Assembly: GCF_001522585.2 (NCBI RefSeq)
Contig: NZ_CP013373.1
Location: 2,914,001-2,978,000, forward strand
From: Burkholderia sp. NRF60-BP8
Lineage (GTDB): Bacteria > Pseudomonadota > Gammaproteobacteria > Burkholderiales > Burkholderiaceae
Reading direction: 5' to 3'
DNA: 64,000 bases
Positions 9,470-18,112 of the stretch are shown here, piece after piece (the stretch's first letter is position 1; every line of letters begins with the position of its first letter). The translations under genes and the position numbers were made by a program. Under the pieces are notes generated by a model. It worked only from the letters and a program-made list of their open reading frames with translations. It searched no databases and was not told the origin of the DNA.

Positions 9470-10459
9470 TCAGGCTGCGCGACGATGGCACGCCATCGTG
9501 ACGGCCGTATCGAGCGCGGCGATCATGCTGCCCGGATCCGCGCGGCCCGTGCCGGCCAGATCGAGCGCGGTGCCGTGATCGACCGACGTGCGGATGATCG
9601 GCAGCCCGAGCGTCACGTTGATGCCCTCGCCGAACGTCGCGTACTTCAGCACGGGCAGGCCCTGATCATGGAACATCGCGAGCACGCAGTCGGCATCGGC
9701 CAGATGGCGCGGCTGGAACAGCGTGTCGGCCGGATACGGGCCGCGCGCGTCGATGCGTTGCGCGTTCGCGCGGGCCAGCGCCGGCGAGATCACGTCGATC
9801 TCCTCGCGACCGAGATAACCGTTCTCGCCCGCATGCGGGTTCAGGCCCGTCACGAGGATGCGCGGCGCGGCGAGACCGAAGTCGCGCCGCAGGTCGCGAT
9901 CGACGATCGCGAGCGTCTCGACGAGCCCGTCGATCGTCAGCGCGGCCGATACGTCCTTCAGCGGCAGGTGCGTGGTCGCGAGCGCGACGCGCAACGGCCG
10001 GTCGCCGGTGCCCGCCAGCATCATCACGACGCGCGGCGTATGCGTGCGTTCGGCCAGGTATTCGGTATGGCCGGTGAACGGCACGCCCGCGTCGTTGATC
10101 GTGCTCTTCTGCAGCGGCGCGGTGACGATCGCGTCGTACCGGCCCGCCAGCGCGCCGTCGATCGCCGCGTCGAGCAGCCCGAGCACGTAGCGGCCGTTCG
10201 CCGCGTCCAGCTTGCCCGCCTGCGCCGGCACCGCCAGCGCATGATGCGCGACCGACACCTGCGTGCCGCCGGCCCACGCGGCCGGGTCGGCGCCGACCGC
10301 CGCCGCCCGCGCGTCGAGCAGCGCTGCATCGCCGAGCACGGTGAAATGCGCGTCGGGCCAGCGCTGCGCGGCGTCACGCAGCGCCTGCACGGTCAGTTCC
10401 GGCCCGACCCCCGCGGGTTCGCCGGTCGTGATCGCGATCTGCAGCGCGGGCGTGGTCAT
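9470..10459 (-). CDS. pdxA: 4-hydroxythreonine-4-phosphate dehydrogenase
   Basis: PdxA oxidises 4-phosphohydroxy-L-threonine with NAD(P)+ in pyridoxal-5'-phosphate synthesis. The 329-residue product starts [22 protein letters not shown], the family N-terminus, and carries the metal-binding histidines in [26 protein letters not shown] and [11 protein letters not shown]. The C-terminal [19 protein letters not shown] is a strong signature. ATG 10459 is set by this N-terminus; the open frame continues far upstream without meaning. It starts 11 nt after the surA stop, consistent with co-transcription. Confidence 0.96.
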   Translation of the reverse strand: MTTPALQIAITTGEPAGVGPELTVQALRDAAQRWPDAHFTVLGDAALLDARAAAVGADPAAWAGGTQVSVAHHALAVPAQAGKLDAANGRYVLGLLDAAIDGALAGRYDAIVTAPLQKSTINDAGVPFTGHTEYLAERTHTPRVVMMLAGTGDRPLRVALATTHLPLKDVSAALTIDGLVETLAIVDRDLRRDFGLAAPRILVTGLNPHAGENGYLGREEIDVISPALARANAQRIDARGPYPADTLFQPRHLADADCVLAMFHDQGLPVLKYATFGEGINVTLGLPIIRTSVDHGTALDLAGTGRADPGSMIAALDTAVTMACHRRAA

Positions 10460-10470
10460 TCGATGCTCGC

Positions 10471-11829
10471 TCAGTTCGCCGGGCCGACGCCGCCGATCTT
10501 GTACTGCACGTACGACGAATCGCGCAGCTCGCGCAGCCAGTCGGCATATGCCTGTTCCGCCTTGCGCTGGCCGATCGCCTGACGCGCGATGTCCATCTGC
10601 TGCTGCACCGACCCTTCCGCCTCGCGGCGGTTCAGCACCTGGATCAGGTGGTAGCCGTACTCGGTACGAATCGGCTGGCTGATCTGGCCGTCCTGCAGGT
10701 TGTTCATCGCGCGCTCGAATTCCGGCACGGTCTCGCCCGGGCTGATCCAGCCGAGGTCGCCGCCCTGCGATGCGGAACCGTCCTGCGAGTAGGTGCGCGC
10801 GAACTTCGCGAAATCGCCGCCGGCCTCGACCTGGTTGCGGATGTCGATCAGTTGCTGACGCGCCTGGCCTTCCGACTTGCCTTCGCCGACACGCAGCAGG
10901 ATGTGGCGCACGTGCGTCTGCACGATCTTCGGCGCGGCGGCGCTCGCGCCCTGGCTCTGGCGGCGATCGACCAGGCGCACGATTTCGAAGCCGTCCGGCA
11001 CGCGGATCAGCGTCGGGTTGACCTGGCCCGGGCGCAGCTTCGACGCGGCGTCGACGACGTCGGCCGGCAGCGCGCTCGGCGCCTTGAAGCCGAGATCGCC
11101 GCCCTTCTTCGCGTCGTTCGCTTCGGAGTTGTTCTTCGCGAGCCGCTCGAAATCGGCGCCCGACTTCGCCTGCTGCAGCAGCGCCTCGGCCTTCTTCTGC
11201 GCGGCTTCGATGTCGGCCTGCGGCGCGTTGGTGGGCGCCTTGATGAAGATGTGCTGGAAGCGCAGGTCCTGCTGCTGCGACGCGTTCGGCCCGCGCTGGC
11301 TCGCGATGTAGTTCGCGACTTCGGCGTCCGACACCGTGATCTTGCCGTCGACCTCGCGCTCGCGCAGCTTCGACAGCATCAGTTCGGTGCGTGCGTCGTT
11401 CGTGAAGATGCTCCAGGGCACGCCCTGCGCCTCGAGACGCGCGCGGTACTGGTCGAGCGTCATCCCGTTCGCCTGCGCGAGCCGCTGCAGCGTGGCCTGC
11501 ACGGTCGCGTCGTCGATGCGGATCCCGTCGTCCTTGGCCTTCTGCACCTGGATACGTTCGAGCACCATCTGGTTCAGCACTTGCGCGCGCAACTGGTCGG
11601 CCGGCGGCACCGGCGCGTTCTGCTGCTGCAGCCGGCGAGCGATCAGGCCCACGCGCTGGTCGAGTTCGCGGCCCGTGATCACGTCGTTGTTGACGACCGC
11701 GACGACTTCGTCGGCGAGCTGCGCACCTTGCGAACCGAGTGCCTGCGCCGCGACCGGCGCGGCGGCGAGCAGCGCGGCGGACGCGGCGAGGCTGGACACG
11801 ACTGCCGCGAAGCGAAGGGTTTTCTTCAT
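10471..11829 (-). CDS. surA: Periplasmic chaperone/peptidyl-prolyl isomerase SurA
   Basis: SurA escorts unfolded outer-membrane proteins, including LptD, through the periplasm. After a Sec signal peptide ([10 protein letters not shown] and hydrophobic core, cleavage near AAAPVAAQA) comes a chaperone domain ([20 protein letters not shown]) and two parvulin domains, the first around [16 protein letters not shown] and the second around [17 protein letters not shown], the latter ending with the YHLIQV signature. Length of about 452 fits the family. An in-frame GTG at 11835 has GGAG at better spacing and could be the real start, adding two residues. It follows lptD directly, so chaperone and client are made together. 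Confidence 0.95.
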   Translation of the reverse strand: MKKTLRFAAVVSSLAASAALLAAAPVAAQALGSQGAQLADEVVAVVNNDVITGRELDQRVGLIARRLQQQNAPVPPADQLRAQVLNQMVLERIQVQKAKDDGIRIDDATVQATLQRLAQANGMTLDQYRARLEAQGVPWSIFTNDARTELMLSKLREREVDGKITVSDAEVANYIASQRGPNASQQQDLRFQHIFIKAPTNAPQADIEAAQKKAEALLQQAKSGADFERLAKNNSEANDAKKGGDLGFKAPSALPADVVDAASKLRPGQVNPTLIRVPDGFEIVRLVDRRQSQGASAAAPKIVQTHVRHILLRVGEGKSEGQARQQLIDIRNQVEAGGDFAKFARTYSQDGSASQGGDLGWISPGETVPEFERAMNNLQDGQISQPIRTEYGYHLIQVLNRREAEGSVQQQMDIARQAIGQRKAEQAYADWLRELRDSSYVQYKIGGVGPAN

Positions 11830-11880
11830 TGCCACTGAAACTCCATTGAAATCGTGCTGACCGGTGCAGACATGCCGGCG

Positions 11881-14241
11881 TTACTCGTAGTTGCTGAAGC
11901 GGGACATCGGCGGCGGCGGCGGCGGCAACGGCGTATAGCCCGGCACCCCGGCGCGGAATGCGGACACGAGGCCGTTGTCGATGGTCGACAAGCCCTTGAG
12001 CGTCAGCTGCATCATGAATCGCGTCGACGAGTTCTGCTGTCCCGACGAATTGATGCCGTTCGCGGCCCGCTGCACCCCGACCCCGAGCGCCCAGCAATCC
12101 GCGTCGTATTGTAAGCCGACCAGACCGTCGACCACGCGATCTCCGGCGAGGTCGTAGTTGAAACGGCCGATCGCATACAGGCGGCGCGTGAGCGGCCATT
12201 GCGCGGACACCAGGAACTGGTTGATCGGCTGGTTGTCGAGCGTGGTGTTCGCGCGCGTATAGCGGTAGCCGACGTTGATCACGCGGCGCTCGCCCGGGCT
12301 GTAGCCGAAACCGACGCTCGACTTCACGAGCTGGTTGTTGTTCTGGTTGTACTGGAACGCCGTTTCCGACATGAAGCCCGAGCCGAGCTTCAGCGCGGCG
12401 CCGACGATCAGGTCCGAGTGGCGCGCCAGCACGGCGCTCTGCCCGGGGTTCAGCGTGACGCGCTGATCGGCGAAGTAATACTGCTGCGCGATCACGAAGC
12501 GCGCGCGCTCGTCGCCGGTGCGCGGATCGATGAAGCGCGACGTGAGGCCGGCCGTGATCCGGTTCGCATCGGCGATCCGGTCGTTGCCGACGAACGTGTT
12601 CGGCTGGTAGATCTCCGCGAGGCCGAAGTCCGATTCCGCGGTGTCGAACAGCGGCGCGTTCGACTGATCGCGATACGGCGTGTACACGTAGTACAGGCGC
12701 GGCTCGAGGGTCTGGATGAAGTCCTGGCCGAACAGGCGCACCGAACGATCGAAGATCAGGCCCGAATCGAAGCTCACGGTCGGGATCGACTCGGTGAAGC
12801 GCTTCGGGTTGTTCGGCGTGGTGGACGACAGGTAGTTCAGGTCGTACGACGCGAAGTGATACTGGACCTTCGGCACGACGAAGTAGCCGGGGCCGTACAC
12901 GCCGTACGCGATGTACGGGTTGAAGACGATCCGGTCGCCTTGGGTCGCATCGGCGGTCGTGATGCGGAACCGCGAATAGTCGGCTTCCGCGCCGAAGTCG
13001 AAGCCGCCGACGTTGTACTTCGTGTACTTCACGTTCAACTGCGGCTCGCGGCTGTACGGCGCGATCGACGGCGGCAGCGTCTGCCAGTGCTGGTAGCGCG
13101 CGAGCACCGACCATGGGCCGTTGTTGTACGTGAGGCCGGCTTCCTGCTGGTACAGCGTCTGCGTGCCGTTGATGAACTGGTTCGACGACCCGAGGTCTTC
13201 GGGATACGTGTTGTCCGAGACCTTGTTGAAGTAGACGTAACCGCCGAAACCGCCGCCGAAGTTCTGCTGGTGCTGCCAGTAGATCGCGTAGCGGTTGCGG
13301 TGCGCGAGCCGGTCATCCGGCAGGTAATTGGCCGTAAACGTGCCCGAATACGACGGCGACAGGTAGCGGAACGTCGCTTCGGTCATCACGCCGCGCCGCG
13401 AGATGATGCGCGGCGTGAGCGTGAGATCGCGGTTCGGCGCGATGTTGAAATAGTACGGCAGCGTCAGCTCGAAGCCGTTGCTCGAGTTCATCGAGAACGT
13501 CGGCGGCAGCAGGCCGCTGCGCCGCTCGCCCGACAGCGGAAACGTCATCCACGGGCTCGCGAAGATCGGCACGCCCTGGAAGAACAGCACGCCGTTGCGC
13601 GCGGTGCCCTCGTCGGCGCCCGTATCGAAATCGAAGCGGCTGCCCTTGATGTACCACGCGGGGTTCGTCGAGCACTGGCACGCCGTATACGTGCCGTTGA
13701 CGAACACCGAGCGCTCGTTGTCGACCATGTCGACCCGCTCCGCGCTGCCCGACCCGCCCGTCACGTTGAAGTGATACTTCGGCGCGGTCATGAAGCCCTG
13801 GTTCGCCTCGATCTTCAGGTGCGCCTCGGGGCCCGCGAACGACGTACCGCCGTTGACCACCTTGACCTGGCCGTACGCATCGGCCATGTCGGTATCCTGA
13901 TCGTAGTGGATCGCGTCGGCCTTCACGACGGCGTCGCCGCGCCGCAGCTCGGCCGAACCCTTCGCGGCGAGGTCCTGCTCGGCGGTGCCGCTCGTGTGGT
14001 CGGCGATCACGAAAGCGGCCGGCTTCGCGCCGTCCTTCAGCGGATGATCCTCGAGCTGGGGCGCGAGACGCAGATCCCACGGCGAGTCGAGCGGCTGCGG
14101 CTGCGCAGCCGCACCCGTCAGCTGCGCGTACGACACGGCCGGCACGAGGCCGGGCACAGCCAGGAGCGCGAGCGCGAGCCGCCGTTTGCGCGGCGCCCCG
14201 TCACCGGGGAAAACATTCGGGAATAGCGGTTTGGGCGGCAT
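11881..14241 (-). CDS. lptD: LPS-assembly outer-membrane protein LptD
   Basis: LptD is the beta-barrel that, with lipoprotein LptE, inserts lipopolysaccharide into the outer leaflet. The 786-residue product has a signal peptide ([15 protein letters not shown] to VSYAQ), an N-terminal periplasmic OstA/LptA-like domain ([25 protein letters not shown] is the jellyroll repeat) and a long C-terminal barrel beginning near [14 protein letters not shown]. Cysteines that could form the inter-domain disulphides are visible in ACQCSTNP and in DADCWALGV near the C-terminus. A perfect TTGACA lies at 14265-14270 on the minus strand but any -10 would abut the ATG, so the promoter is unresolved. First gene of the lptD-surA-pdxA-ksgA set. 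Confidence 0.96.
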   Translation of the reverse strand: MPPKPLFPNVFPGDGAPRKRRLALALLAVPGLVPAVSYAQLTGAAAQPQPLDSPWDLRLAPQLEDHPLKDGAKPAAFVIADHTSGTAEQDLAAKGSAELRRGDAVVKADAIHYDQDTDMADAYGQVKVVNGGTSFAGPEAHLKIEANQGFMTAPKYHFNVTGGSGSAERVDMVDNERSVFVNGTYTACQCSTNPAWYIKGSRFDFDTGADEGTARNGVLFFQGVPIFASPWMTFPLSGERRSGLLPPTFSMNSSNGFELTLPYYFNIAPNRDLTLTPRIISRRGVMTEATFRYLSPSYSGTFTANYLPDDRLAHRNRYAIYWQHQQNFGGGFGGYVYFNKVSDNTYPEDLGSSNQFINGTQTLYQQEAGLTYNNGPWSVLARYQHWQTLPPSIAPYSREPQLNVKYTKYNVGGFDFGAEADYSRFRITTADATQGDRIVFNPYIAYGVYGPGYFVVPKVQYHFASYDLNYLSSTTPNNPKRFTESIPTVSFDSGLIFDRSVRLFGQDFIQTLEPRLYYVYTPYRDQSNAPLFDTAESDFGLAEIYQPNTFVGNDRIADANRITAGLTSRFIDPRTGDERARFVIAQQYYFADQRVTLNPGQSAVLARHSDLIVGAALKLGSGFMSETAFQYNQNNNQLVKSSVGFGYSPGERRVINVGYRYTRANTTLDNQPINQFLVSAQWPLTRRLYAIGRFNYDLAGDRVVDGLVGLQYDADCWALGVGVQRAANGINSSGQQNSSTRFMMQLTLKGLSTIDNGLVSAFRAGVPGYTPLPPPPPPMSRFSNYE

Positions 14242-14462
14242 CTATCGTTTGGCGAATCGCCCCTTGTCAACCGCGCCTGCGCGGCACCGTCGCGCGGCGG
14301 GCCGCGCCGTCGAGCCGCGACTGCGGCTCTTCGCAAACCGGGGAGGCGATCGCACGGGCGGCGCGACAGGCGGCGAGCCTGCACGGCGGAAGCTGACGCG
14401 GGGCGCGTCAAAAAAGTCGTGGGGTATTATATGGCAAGACGTTCCCCCCTCCGCCGAGTTTC

Positions 14463-15512
14463 ATGACGCCCCCATCCGCCGCATCCCAGCCCGACGCCCG
14501 CCTCGAAGCGCTCACCGCGTGGCTGCGCCCGCTCGCCGAGCGCTACGCGCTCGATCTGTCGACCCTCGCGCCCGCGTCGTCGGACGCCAGTTTCCGCCGC
14601 TATTTCCGCGTCGCATCGGCCGCCAGCGCGGGCGGCACGCTGATCGCGGTCGATGCGCCGCCGCCCGAGAAGTGCCGTGAGTTCGTCCAGGTCGCGCAGT
14701 TGCTCGCCGCGGCCGGCGACCACGTGCCGGACGTGCTGGCCCACGATTTCGACGCGGGCTTCATGCTCGTGACCGACCTCGGCCGCACGTCGTACATCTC
14801 GGTGCTCGATCCGGCCGATCCGGCCGCCGCGCGAACGCTGATGCGCGCCGCGCTCGATGCGCTGATCCGCTTCCAGCTCACGTCGAAGCCGGACGTGCTG
14901 CCGCCGTTCGACGAAGCGTTCCTGCGCCGCGAAATGGAGCTGCTGCCCGAATGGTTCGTCGGCCGCCACCTCGGCAAGCCCGTCACCGACGCGATGCGCG
15001 GCACGCTCGACCGCACGTTCGCGCTGCTGGTCGCGAGCGCGCATGCGCAGCCGCAAGGCTTCATGCTGCGCGACTTCATGCCGCGCAACCTGATGGTGTG
15101 CGAGCCGAACCCGGGCGTGCTCGACTTCCAGGACGCCGTGTACGGGCCGCTGACGTACGACGTCGTGTCGCTGCTGCGCGACGCATTCATCAGCTGGGAC
15201 GAAGAGTTCGAGCTCGACTGCTTCGCGTACTACTGGGAAAAGGCGAAAAAGGCCGGCCTGCCGGTCGATCCCGACTTCGGCGAGTTCTACCGCCAGCTCG
15301 AATGGATGGGGCTGCAGCGCCATATCAAGATCCTCGGCCTGTTCGCGCGCATCAACTACCGCGACGGCAAGCCGCACTATCTGAACGACCTGCCGCGCTT
15401 TCTCGCGTATGCGCGCAAGGTCGCGCTGCGCTATCGCCCGCTCGTGCCGTTCGCGAAGCTGCTCGACGAGCTCGAGGGCAACGCGCCGGCCGACGTCGGC
15501 TATACGTTCTGA
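14463..15512 (+). CDS. amgK: N-acetylmuramate/N-acetylglucosamine anomeric kinase (AmgK-like)
   Basis: A 349-residue aminoglycoside-phosphotransferase-fold kinase. The kinase loop reads FMLRDFMPRNLM with the catalytic Asp and the Mg-binding Asn, followed by GVLDFQDAVYGPLTYDVVSLLRD, the form typical of AmgK. In Pseudomonas, AmgK phosphorylates the anomeric carbon of N-acetylmuramate and N-acetylglucosamine, and MurU then makes UDP-MurNAc, bypassing the fosfomycin-sensitive MurA step. Here the MurU-like gene follows after 22 nt and lptD is divergent, as in Pseudomonas. A short AT-rich stretch TATTAT at 14425-14430 may be the -10. Assignment rests on the family motif and the neighbour, not on a search. 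Confidence 0.85.
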   Translation: MTPPSAASQPDARLEALTAWLRPLAERYALDLSTLAPASSDASFRRYFRVASAASAGGTLIAVDAPPPEKCREFVQVAQLLAAAGDHVPDVLAHDFDAGFMLVTDLGRTSYISVLDPADPAAARTLMRAALDALIRFQLTSKPDVLPPFDEAFLRREMELLPEWFVGRHLGKPVTDAMRGTLDRTFALLVASAHAQPQGFMLRDFMPRNLMVCEPNPGVLDFQDAVYGPLTYDVVSLLRDAFISWDEEFELDCFAYYWEKAKKAGLPVDPDFGEFYRQLEWMGLQRHIKILGLFARINYRDGKPHYLNDLPRFLAYARKVALRYRPLVPFAKLLDELEGNAPADVGYTF

Positions 15513-15534
15513 CCGTCCTCACGCCTCGTCGAAC

Positions 15535-16263
15535 ATGAGCCCTACCCTGACCACGGCGATGATCTTCGCCGCCGGACGCGGCGAGCGGATGCGCCCGCTG
15601 ACCGACACCTGCCCGAAGCCGCTGCTCGAAGCCGGCGGCAAGCCGCTGATCGTCTGGCAGATCGAGGCGCTTGCGCGTGCGGGCATCGAGACGATCGTGA
15701 TCAACCACGCGTGGCTCGGCGAGCAGATCGAGGCCGCGCTCGGCGACGGTTCGCGCTGGGGCGTGCGGCTCGCGTATTCGGCCGAGGGCGACGCGCTGGA
15801 AACCGCCGGCGGCATCGCGCAGGCGCTGCCGCTGCTCGAGCGCGACGGACAGCCGGCCGTGTTCGCGGCCGTCAGCGGCGACGTGTATTGCGCGTTCGAC
15901 TACCGGACGCTCGCGCCGCGCGCCGCCCGGATGGCCGCGCTCGACACGCCGGCGATGCACCTCGTGATGGTGCCGAACCCGCCGTTCCATCCGGCCGGCG
16001 ACTTCGCGCTCGGCGACGACGGCCGTCTCGCGCTCGACGGCGCCGCGCGCTTCACGTTCGGCAACATCGGCCTGTACGACACGCGGATGTTCCGCGACCT
16101 CGCGCCCGGCACGCGGCGCGCGCTGACGCCGTACTATCGCGCGGCGATCGAAGCCGGCCGCGCGAGCGGCGAGCTGTACGAAGGGATCTGGGAGAACGTC
16201 GGCACGCCCGCGCAGCTCGGCGAGCTGGATCGGAAACTCAAAGATTCGTTGAACTCGAACTAA
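15535..16263 (+). CDS. murU: N-acetylmuramate-1-phosphate uridylyltransferase (MurU-like)
   Basis: A 242-residue sugar nucleotidyltransferase. The signature FAAGRGERMRPLTDTCPKPL lies at residues 11-30, followed by GGKPLIVWQIEALARAGI, and the metal-binding Asp in AAVSGDVYCAFD. Paired with AmgK it would convert MurNAc-1-phosphate to UDP-MurNAc for cell-wall recycling. ATG 15535 is preferred over the longer open frame, which overlaps amgK. The last residues, RKLKDSLNSN, are Asn/Lys-rich and AT-rich like the insert that begins just downstream, so the native C-terminus may have been altered by that insertion. Confidence 0.85.
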   Translation: MSPTLTTAMIFAAGRGERMRPLTDTCPKPLLEAGGKPLIVWQIEALARAGIETIVINHAWLGEQIEAALGDGSRWGVRLAYSAEGDALETAGGIAQALPLLERDGQPAVFAAVSGDVYCAFDYRTLAPRAARMAALDTPAMHLVMVPNPPFHPAGDFALGDDGRLALDGAARFTFGNIGLYDTRMFRDLAPGTRRALTPYYRAAIEAGRASGELYEGIWENVGTPAQLGELDRKLKDSLNSN

Positions 16264-16323
16264 ATCGCCCCTTCTTGCACACTAATTTGAGACAACCTCG
16301 TAACGCTAGAATGGCAGTAAGCT

Positions 16324-16354
16324 TATAATCACCTCCTCCATCGAGGAAGCCTTC
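16324..16354 (+). promoter_or_regulatory. Likely -10 element and ribosome site of the ATPase/DUF4276 operon
   Basis: A perfect TATAAT stands at 16324-16329, followed by GAGGAAG at 16343-16349, 5 nt before the ATPase ATG at 16355. A convincing -35 was not found at 16-18 bp spacing (TAACGC region). The distance between -10 and ATG leaves a leader of about 20 nt. The elements suggest the pair has its own promoter rather than depending on murU. Confidence 0.5.
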
Positions 16355-17515
16355 ATGATCGTCACTCATCTCAAATTAAAAAATTGGCGCAATTTTCGCG
16401 AAGTTGACGTTCCACTACGTGACCGCACCTACCTACTCGGAGCAAACGCTTCCGGAAAATCGAATCTACTCGATGCATTTCGGTTTCTGAGAGATGTGAG
16501 CAAGCCGCAAGGCGGCGGACTACAAAAGGCCATTCATGATCGCGAGGGAATTCAGAAACTCCGCTGCCTGCATGCACGCAGGGACCCGGAAGTTAGTATC
16601 GAAGTCCATGTCGCCGAAAATGTGGACGACGACAAACCACTCTGGCGATATATATTGGGATTTAAACCCGAAGGAAAAGGCGCCCAACGCACACTGATTT
16701 CGATAGAGCAGGTATGGCAAGGCGAAAAATGTTTACTGAATCGACCAGATGAGAACGACAAAAAGGACGCAGTCCGTTTAACGCAGACAGCACTCGAGCA
16801 AATCCAGGGTAATGCAAAGTTCCGCGAACTCGCCGCATTCTTCGCAGAAACGACCTATCTGCATCTCGTTCCTCAACTACTCAAGTACGGTGACAAAATT
16901 GGCGGACAACGTCTCGAAGAAGATCCTTTTGGACAAGGCTTCCTTGAGCGCATCGCGAAAACACCCGAAAAAACGCGCGATTCACGCTTAAAAAAAATTG
17001 GTGCTGCTTTAGAGTTGGCTGTTCCTCAGTTCAAAGAATTGCGCTTCGCTCCTGACAAAATAAACGGCCGACCACATTTGGAAGCAAAATATTCGCACTA
17101 TCGACCAAATGCCGGATGGCAGCGTGAAGAGCAGTTTTCAGATGGCACCCTGCGACTACTAGCGCTTCTATGGGTGCTCCTTGAGGGAGATTCTTTACTG
17201 CTGCTAGAGGAACCAGAGCTATCTCTAAATGACGCCATTGTCCGCGAAATCCCTCGGCTACTGCATCGCATTCAACGAGATAGAAAGCGGCGTCCCCGGC
17301 AAGTGCTGATTAGCACGCACAGCGAGGCGCTGCTGAGCAATCCTGCCATCGATGGCCGCGGAGTTCTGCTACTTGAGCCTGCGCAAGAGGGAACTCGTGT
17401 TCGACCTATCAATGCACAGGAAGAATTCGCGCTTAAAAATGGGCTGTCGGTCGCAGAAGTAGTGCTTCCTAAAACGCACCCCAAAACCGCCGAACAATTG
17501 GGACTGTGGCAATGA
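16355..17515 (+). CDS. SMC/RecF-like AAA ATPase of a two-gene candidate defence module
   Basis: A 386-residue ATP-binding-cassette-type ATPase of the AAA_21/OLD-like kind. MIVTHLKLKNWRNFREVDV is the typical first strand pair; Walker A is GANASGKS at residues 29-36; a signature-like FSDGTLRLLALL begins at Phe261; Walker B is LLLLEEPELSL with Glu285 and Glu286; the switch histidine is in ISTHSEALL (His322). The central region lacks a long coiled coil. Its stop overlaps the next ATG (ATGA), so the two proteins are translationally coupled. G+C is near 50 percent by eye against about two thirds in flanking genes, indicating recent transfer. ATPases of this type work with a TOPRIM or nuclease partner in AbiL-, PARIS- and OLD-like anti-phage systems; function here is inferred from that pattern. 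Confidence 0.8.
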   Translation: MIVTHLKLKNWRNFREVDVPLRDRTYLLGANASGKSNLLDAFRFLRDVSKPQGGGLQKAIHDREGIQKLRCLHARRDPEVSIEVHVAENVDDDKPLWRYILGFKPEGKGAQRTLISIEQVWQGEKCLLNRPDENDKKDAVRLTQTALEQIQGNAKFRELAAFFAETTYLHLVPQLLKYGDKIGGQRLEEDPFGQGFLERIAKTPEKTRDSRLKKIGAALELAVPQFKELRFAPDKINGRPHLEAKYSHYRPNAGWQREEQFSDGTLRLLALLWVLLEGDSLLLLEEPELSLNDAIVREIPRLLHRIQRDRKRRPRQVLISTHSEALLSNPAIDGRGVLLLEPAQEGTRVRPINAQEEFALKNGLSVAEVVLPKTHPKTAEQLGLWQ

Positions 17516-18096
17516 CGTGGCTAGTTATAGCAACGGAAGATGAGGTAAGTGAGCAGATCGGAAAACGTTTGGCACAGGAGGCCGGCCTTGAGGTCGGTCT
17601 TTGTATAGGCAAGCAGGGCAATGGATATTTAAGGAAGCGCATTCCAAACCTATGCCAAATGTCCGAGCAGCAACCCGTTTTATTAATCACGGATCTTGAT
17701 CAGATCGCCCATCCGAAAATTTTGATCAAGGAATGGCTCGGCACGAAAAAACCATCCAAGAATTTGGTGTTCAGAGTAGCGGTTCGTGAAATTGAGTCCT
17801 GGATACTTGCTGACCACGTAGCCATGCGAACGTTGCTGGGGCCTAAGGTTTCGAAACTTCCGCAAACCCCTGACGAATTAGCAGACCCTAAGCAGACGTT
17901 GCTAGCATTGGCTCAAAAAGCGCACCGCGACGTACGGGACGACTTGGTTGTTTCCCAAGGCAGTGTCTCCTCGCAAGGCTTCGGGTACAACGCTCGACTA
18001 AGCCAATTGATCAGCACTGCATGGTGCCCGGAAAGAGCGTCCGCGCGTTCGCCAAGCTTGTCACGCGCTCGCGCTAGACTGCAAACGCTGGTCTAG
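17512..18096 (+). CDS. DUF4276/RloB-like (TOPRIM-fold) partner protein
   Basis: A 194-residue protein whose ATG at 17512 overlaps the ATPase stop by 4 nt. The pattern is that of DUF4276/RloB-like proteins: an N-terminal strand with an acidic turn (VIATEDEVSEQ, Glu9-Glu11), a second acidic strand LLITDLDQ (Asp61, Asp63) and the diagnostic VREIESWILAD (Glu93, Glu95, Trp97, Asp101), then GYNARLSQLI and a C-terminal SPSLSRARARLQ. Acidic Glu...DxD spacing is what a TOPRIM-like metal site needs, so a nuclease is plausible but not shown. Codon use is AT-richer than the host except for the final 25 codons. Stop lies 16 nt from the convergent ABC gene. Confidence 0.65.
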   Translation: MTWLVIATEDEVSEQIGKRLAQEAGLEVGLCIGKQGNGYLRKRIPNLCQMSEQQPVLLITDLDQIAHPKILIKEWLGTKKPSKNLVFRVAVREIESWILADHVAMRTLLGPKVSKLPQTPDELADPKQTLLALAQKAHRDVRDDLVVSQGSVSSQGFGYNARLSQLISTAWCPERASARSPSLSRARARLQTLV

Positions 18097-18112
18097 ACCG
18101 ACACGCTGCTGC

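Noticed and set aside
9470..13114. Apparent fusion of pdxA with upstream sequence (1214 codons)
   Set aside because: Only the pdxA part has protein content; the rest is the wrong frame of surA and lptD.
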